The notes under the pieces are model-generated. The model was not told the origin of the DNA. It saw only the letters and a program-made list of their open reading frames with translations, and did not search any database. Positions 13,031 through 16,119 of a stretch of 16,119 bases of DNA are shown piece after piece. Position 1 is the first letter of the stretch; every line of letters begins with the position of its first letter. The stretch is from JBQLZO01 sp052168315 (GTDB lineage Bacteria > Planctomycetota > Phycisphaerae > Phycisphaerales > UBA1924). The stretch lies in NCBI GenBank assembly GCA_052168315.1, contig JBQLZO010000013.1, forward strand, positions 1-16,119, in the 5' to 3' direction. The translations under genes were made by a program, and so were the position numbers.

Positions 13031-13866
13031 TCTATCTCGTGCACGGGCAGGGAGAAGCCGACGACGGTTCCGGGAAACGCGTGCTGGAGGAGACGGAATG
13101 CGGATTGTCCGTTGTGATGGGTGGCCACGGCTCGATGGCTGATGAGCACGATCTGGCCGCGACACGCCTCGACGATGTCCCACAGGAGCGAGAGCCCGAT
13201 GCCCATGTTGTTGGACCGGGACTTGGCGCTGACGCCGCCGCGGGTCACCAATCGGAGCGTCTCCGGCTCGTCCGTTCCCGCCTTGCCGGCACGCCGGAGC
13301 GACTCGTGGACACCGACTCCCACATCGACGACGCAGGCGCGAACCGACTGGGTCTGCTTGATGTATCGGCAGCACATGACGCCGCCGACCGGGGATTGCG
13401 CGTGGTCATGGACATTCTGCGTAACTTCTCGGATCGCCGTGGCGAACTGGTGCTCGAAGTCTTCTGAGGCCGTTGTGTGACGATTGATGAGGCGGATCGT
13501 GTCATCGGGGATCTGGTGCCCCGGCTCCATGAATCGGAGCAGCGGAACGGTTTCGCTCTGCGGATGCGTGCGGGACGGCGGCGGGGCATCATCGAACCAG
13601 TGCTTCATGCCCGAGAATGCGCAGAACGCGTCGAGCGCTGGTGGCTCGGTGGGCAGCGCGATGCGTGGTTCCTGCTCTCGCTCGAGTCCCTGGAGATGGA
13701 GCGCGCCAAGCACCGCGGCCGCGTAGGGGCCGAGGTAACGCGCTTCACGGGCTTGGACCTGCCACTTCCGACCTGATGGCTCGGCACCTATCGGTGCGAG
13801 GGATTCGCACAGCCGGATCAGGTCGGCGGCGGTGTCATCATAGTGCCCCGCGAGTGTGATCAGCAT
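13027..13866 (-). CDS. GHKL ATP-binding protein (HATPase_c) with N-terminal STAS-like region
   Basis: This 279-residue product has a C-terminal GHKL ATPase fold: N box EVTQNVHDHA (147-156), G1 box DVGVGV (181-186) and G2 box GIGLSLL (222-228). I see no phosphoacceptor-histidine dimerisation domain, no sensor and no membrane helix, so it is not a classical histidine kinase and is probably cytoplasmic. The N-terminal 110 residues (REARYLGPYAAAVLGALHL, then a predicted strand and helix with KHWFDD) resemble the STAS-like layout often found before such domains. The start ATG 13866 is chosen because a -10 box TATACA lies 13 bases upstream; a GTG at 13914 would add 16 residues. It is the first gene of a two-gene operon with the DUF4325 gene, overlapping it by four bases. 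Likely a protein kinase or partner-switch ATPase; the activity is inferred. Confidence 0.8.
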   Translation of the reverse strand: MLITLAGHYDDTAADLIRLCESLAPIGAEPSGRKWQVQAREARYLGPYAAAVLGALHLQGLEREQEPRIALPTEPPALDAFCAFSGMKHWFDDAPPPSRTHPQSETVPLLRFMEPGHQIPDDTIRLINRHTTASEDFEHQFATAIREVTQNVHDHAQSPVGGVMCCRYIKQTQSVRACVVDVGVGVHESLRRAGKAGTDEPETLRLVTRGGVSAKSRSNNMGIGLSLLWDIVEACRGQIVLISHRAVATHHNGQSAFRLLQHAFPGTVVGFSLPVHEIE

Positions 13867-13873
13867 CGCTTTG

Positions 13874-13897
13874 GTTGACTGTATACGAACCGTCAAC
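13874..13897 (-). promoter_or_regulatory. Inverted repeat around the -10 box of the GHKL/DUF4325 operon
   Basis: GTTGAC and GTCAAC (13874-13879 and 13892-13897) form a perfect 6-bp inverted repeat with a 12-base spacer. The - strand hexamer TATACA (13885-13880), inside the spacer, is the likely -10 box; no good -35 box is seen. The arrangement suits an operator for a dimeric regulator. Confidence 0.4.
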
Positions 13898-13932
13898 AGC
13901 TCGCGCCGGACCACCTTTGATGTTCAATGAAT

Positions 13933-13965
13933 GCCGCCCCGCGTGCTTCGTGCTCGCGGGGCGGC
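13933..13965 (-). terminator. Hairpin terminator after catalase
   Basis: A perfect 11-bp stem GCCGCCCCGCG / CGCGGGGCGGC with an 11-base loop lies 39 bases after the catalase stop. Only a weak T-rich segment (ATTCATTG) follows, so its strength is uncertain. Confidence 0.55.
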
Positions 13966-14004
13966 GTGGTGAGGATCGGGATGGGGGCGCCGGGCGCGGC
14001 GGGT

Positions 14005-15546
14005 TTACTTGGCCATCGCGTGCTGGTTCATCATGGCTTCGATGTCGATGCCCAGGTGCTTCGCGACGCGCTTGCCGTAGTCCTCATCGGCGCGGGCGAA
14101 GTGGCAGAGCTGGAGCATCTGGACTTCCTTGCGGGCCTGTGAGAGCGCGCCGGCGATGCGGGTGGCCAGGCGTTCGCGGTGGTCTTCATCGAACATGCGG
14201 TAGAGGTTGCCGGCCTGGGTGTAGTCATCGTGATCGACGGTGGAGTCGAAGCGGTCGACGATGGTCTGGCCGAGGTCCCACGCGGGGTCGGCGAAGGCGG
14301 GGTCGGGCTTGGGCGCGGTCGTGTGGGTGTTGGGCCAGTAGTTCGGGGCGCTGCCGTAGTTCTCGGCGGTGGCGCCCTGGCCATCGCGGATGTAGTTCAT
14401 GACGGGGCAGCGGGGCTTGTTGACGGGGATCTGGTGGTGGTTGACGCCGAGGCGGTGCAGGTGGGTGTCGGCGTAGGACATGAGCCGGGCCTGGAGCATC
14501 TTGTCCGGGCTGGGGCCGATGCCCGGCACGAAGGCCGAGGGCTTGAACGCGGCCTGCTCGACCTCGGCGTGGTAGTTCTCCGGGTTGCGGTTGAGTTCCA
14601 TCTCGCCGACCTCGATCAGCGGGAAATCGCCGTGCGGCCAGACCTTCGTCAGGTCGAACGGGTTCCAGCCGGTCTTCTTCGACCACTGCTCGGCCTGCTT
14701 CTCGGTCATGATCTGCACGCAGACGCGCCACTTCGGGAAGTCACCCTTGGCGATGGCGTTGAAGAGGTCGCGCTGGTGGCTCTCGCGGTCTTCGCCGATG
14801 GTGCTGGCCGACTCATCGTCCATCAGGTTCTCGATGCCCTGCTTCGTCTTGAAGTGGAACTTGCACCAGACGCGCTCGCCGCTGTCGTTGATGAACGAGT
14901 AGGTGTGGCTGCCGTACCCGTTGATGTGCCGGTAGGAGGCGGGGCAGCCGCGATCGGAGAAGAGGATGGTGACCTGGTGGAGTGATTCCGGGCACTGGCT
15001 CCAGAAGTCCCACTGCATGTCCATGTTGCGGAGGTTGGTTTCGGGGTGGCGCTTCTGGGTGTGGATGAAGTTCTGGAACTTGTAGGGATCGCGGACGAAG
15101 AAGACGGGGGTGTTGTTGCCGACGAGGTCCCAGTTGCCTTCTTCGGTGTAGAACTTGACGGCAAAGCCGCGGACATCGCGCTCGGCATCGGCCGCGCCGC
15201 GCTCGCCGGCGACGGTGGAGAAGCGGAGGAACAGGTCGGTCTTCTTGCCGACCTTATTGAACAGGGCGGCCTTGGTGTATTTCGTGATGTCGTTGGTGAC
15301 GGTGAAGGTGCCGTAGGCGCCCGAGCCCTTGGCGTGGACGACGCGCTCGGGGATGCGCTCGCGGTTGAAGTGCTGCATCTGCTCGAGCAGGGCGACGTCC
15401 TGCATGAGCAGGGGACCCTTGGGCCCGGCGGTGAGCGCCTGCTGCACGCCGATGGGCGCGCCGTTGGCGGTGGTGAGCATGGGGCACTTGGCGTTGGAGT
15501 TGTTGCTGTTGTTGCCGGGCTTGCCGTTGTTGTGGGCGGGTGTCAT
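14005..15546 (-). CDS. katA: Monofunctional haem catalase
   Basis: This 513-residue cytoplasmic enzyme splits hydrogen peroxide into water and oxygen. The active-site segment FNRERIPERVVHAKGSGAYG carries the catalytic H71, N144 is in VGNNTPVFFVRD, and the proximal haem ligand Y358 is in RLMSYADTH. Other family blocks are whole (DFWSQCPESLHQ, DRGCPASYRHINGYGSHTY, YHAEVEQAAFKPSAFVPGIG). The length fits small-subunit catalases. The haem motif normally reads RLFxYxDTH; here Met replaces Phe, a mild oddity. Residues 5-18 are an Asn-rich flexible start. The start ATG 15546 has GGAGA ten bases upstream; an in-frame upstream start near 15663 would add 39 residues unlike catalase. It is divergent from an OxyR-like regulator, with which it shares the promoter region. 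Codons end mostly in C. Confidence 0.96.
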   Translation of the reverse strand: MTPAHNNGKPGNNSNNSNAKCPMLTTANGAPIGVQQALTAGPKGPLLMQDVALLEQMQHFNRERIPERVVHAKGSGAYGTFTVTNDITKYTKAALFNKVGKKTDLFLRFSTVAGERGAADAERDVRGFAVKFYTEEGNWDLVGNNTPVFFVRDPYKFQNFIHTQKRHPETNLRNMDMQWDFWSQCPESLHQVTILFSDRGCPASYRHINGYGSHTYSFINDSGERVWCKFHFKTKQGIENLMDDESASTIGEDRESHQRDLFNAIAKGDFPKWRVCVQIMTEKQAEQWSKKTGWNPFDLTKVWPHGDFPLIEVGEMELNRNPENYHAEVEQAAFKPSAFVPGIGPSPDKMLQARLMSYADTHLHRLGVNHHQIPVNKPRCPVMNYIRDGQGATAENYGSAPNYWPNTHTTAPKPDPAFADPAWDLGQTIVDRFDSTVDHDDYTQAGNLYRMFDEDHRERLATRIAGALSQARKEVQMLQLCHFARADEDYGKRVAKHLGIDIEAMMNQHAMAK

Positions 15547-15594
15547 GGGCGTGTGGTCTCCGTTGGGATCGCGATGGATTGTGTGTTCGGCAAG

Positions 15595-15626
15595 GCCCGC
15601 CCGCGGCGTGATGCGCGCGGGCGGGC
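15595..15626 (-). promoter_or_regulatory. GC-rich hairpin in the catalase leader
   Basis: GCCCGCCCGCG (15595-15605) and CGCGGGCGGGC (15616-15626) form a perfect 11-bp stem with a 10-base loop in the mRNA leader, about 50 bases before the catalase ATG. No T tract follows, so a stability or translation role is more likely than termination. Confidence 0.45.
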
Positions 15627-15674
15627 GAAGGACCGGGGCGCTGCGTCGCGGCGAGCGCCTCAATCCCTGAGCGG

Positions 15675-15703
15675 GTTATAGGGATGGGGGTATGATCTGT
15701 CCA
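15675..15703 (-). promoter_or_regulatory. Catalase promoter
   Basis: On the - strand TGGACA (15703-15698), a 17-base spacer and TATAAC (15680-15675), each one base from consensus. Transcription should start near 15668, giving a leader of about 120 bases. Confidence 0.6.
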
Positions 15704-15717
15704 ACCAATTGTTTGGA
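15700..15717. promoter_or_regulatory. Candidate OxyR-type operator between katA and oxyR
   Basis: TCCAACCAATTGTTTGGA is a quasi-palindrome (TCCAA/TTGGA arms around a CAATTG core). It overlaps the catalase -35 box and is centred near -40, where an OxyR-type activator would touch RNA polymerase. A possible -10 box for the regulator, TATGAT (15691-15696), lies beside it, which would allow autorepression. It does not match the E. coli OxyR consensus closely. Confidence 0.4.
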
Positions 15718-15738
15718 ACTGATTGATCGGGAGTTTCG

Positions 15739-16119
15739 ATGGATATCCATGACCTGTCGATCCGGGACCTGGTGGGGGTTGAGGCGGTGGCCCGGCACGG
15801 GCATTTCGGGCGTGCGGCCGAGGAACTGGGGATCGCGCAGCCGACGCTCTCGGCGCAGGTGTCGAAGGTGGAGCGGGCGCTGGGGAGCGCCTTGTTCGAG
15901 CGGACGGGTCGGAGCTTCCTGGTGACGCCGTCGGGCGCGCGGCTGCTGCCGCTGGTGCGTGCGGCCCTGGCGGGGGTGGAGCTGCTGGGCGAGGCGGCGG
16001 GCGCGGGCGGGGCGGGCCGCGATGGCGGCGGGTCTCCGATGCGGCTGGGCGTGATCCCGACGCTGGGGGCGTACCTGATGCCGCACTTGCTGGGGGCGCT
16101 GCGGGGCGGCGAGCCCGGG
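15739..16119 (+). CDS. oxyR: LysR-family regulator, OxyR-like, truncated by the window end
   Basis: The first 127 codons are present. Residues 1-60 are the LysR winged helix-turn-helix: LVGVEAVARHGHFGRAAEEL, then GIAQPTLSAQVSKVERALG and LFERTGRSFLVTPSG, close to E. coli OxyR (HFRRAADSCHVSQPTLSGQ). A dimerisation helix (about 66-86) leads through a Gly-rich stretch (86-99) into MRLGVIPTLGAYLMPHLLGA, which matches the OxyR start of the sensor domain (IGLIPTVGPYLLPHI). The two redox cysteines would lie beyond the window and cannot be checked. The start ATG has GGGAG five bases upstream. Divergence from catalase supports peroxide sensing. OxyR is the best call by similarity and context; another LysR type is still possible. 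Confidence 0.8.
   Translation, partial: MDIHDLSIRDLVGVEAVARHGHFGRAAEELGIAQPTLSAQVSKVERALGSALFERTGRSFLVTPSGARLLPLVRAALAGVELLGEAAGAGGAGRDGGGSPMRLGVIPTLGAYLMPHLLGALRGGEPG

Noticed and set aside
15547..15663. Upstream extension of catalase
   Set aside because: The added 39 residues do not resemble catalase and would start in the untranslated leader hairpin region; ATG 15546 has its own Shine-Dalgarno.
15678..15695. E. coli-type OxyR site (ATAG-N7-CTAT) in the catalase/oxyR gap
   Set aside because: Only a half match: ATAG is followed by GTAT at the wrong spacing. The palindrome at 15700-15717 is a better candidate.

Overview
The window looks like chromosomal DNA from a high-GC (roughly 70%), GC3-rich Gram-negative-type bacterium. 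Gene content and style (exported TlpA-like thioredoxin with TPRs, large exported M14 peptidase with a glutamine-amidotransferase-like tail, DUF1579 protein, weak promoters of TACAAT/GACAAT type) suggest a planctomycete, perhaps of the Phycisphaerae. That is inference from style; there is no rRNA or other marker here. I saw no tRNA, rRNA, CRISPR array, insertion sequence or integrase.

Layout. Bases 1-964 have no convincing gene; they hold a short palindromic repeat, a heptanucleotide array and a 73-base stretch without G. Then on the + strand come a thioredoxin/TPR protein (965-2044) with a good intrinsic terminator, a secreted M14 carboxypeptidase-like protein (2228-5059), an unrecognised membrane-anchored protein (5156-6076), LemA (6274-6849), a GlmU-like left-handed beta-helix protein (best start GTG 6907), a DUF1579 protein (best start 8570) with a sigma70-like promoter and structured leader, dihydrolipoyl dehydrogenase (9591-11120) with a terminator, and an APC amino-acid permease (11334-12641). 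On the - strand lies a two-gene operon, a GHKL-ATPase protein and a STAS-like DUF4325 protein overlapping by ATGA (13866-12701), and then monofunctional catalase (15546-14005). Divergent from catalase, an OxyR-like LysR regulator starts at 15739 and runs off the right end.

How the genes work together. The clearest circuit is catalase/OxyR: the shared intergenic region has a catalase promoter (TGGACA-17-TATAAC) with a quasi-palindrome on its -35 box, where an OxyR-type activator would be expected. The GHKL-ATPase/DUF4325 pair has the parts of a partner-switch-like signalling module and is the best candidate for little-described biology. LemA and the membrane-anchored protein before it may act together at the envelope. 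The remaining genes look like separate housekeeping or envelope functions.

Two features cut across genes. The + strand switches from C-rich to G-rich third positions between about 3.7 and 6.1 kb whatever the gene orientation, so this is a strand-composition change rather than an expression effect. Two intergenic palindromes in opposite orientations (425-459 and 11249-11277) share loop and flanks but have unrelated, perfectly paired stems, which suggests a dispersed REP-like family.
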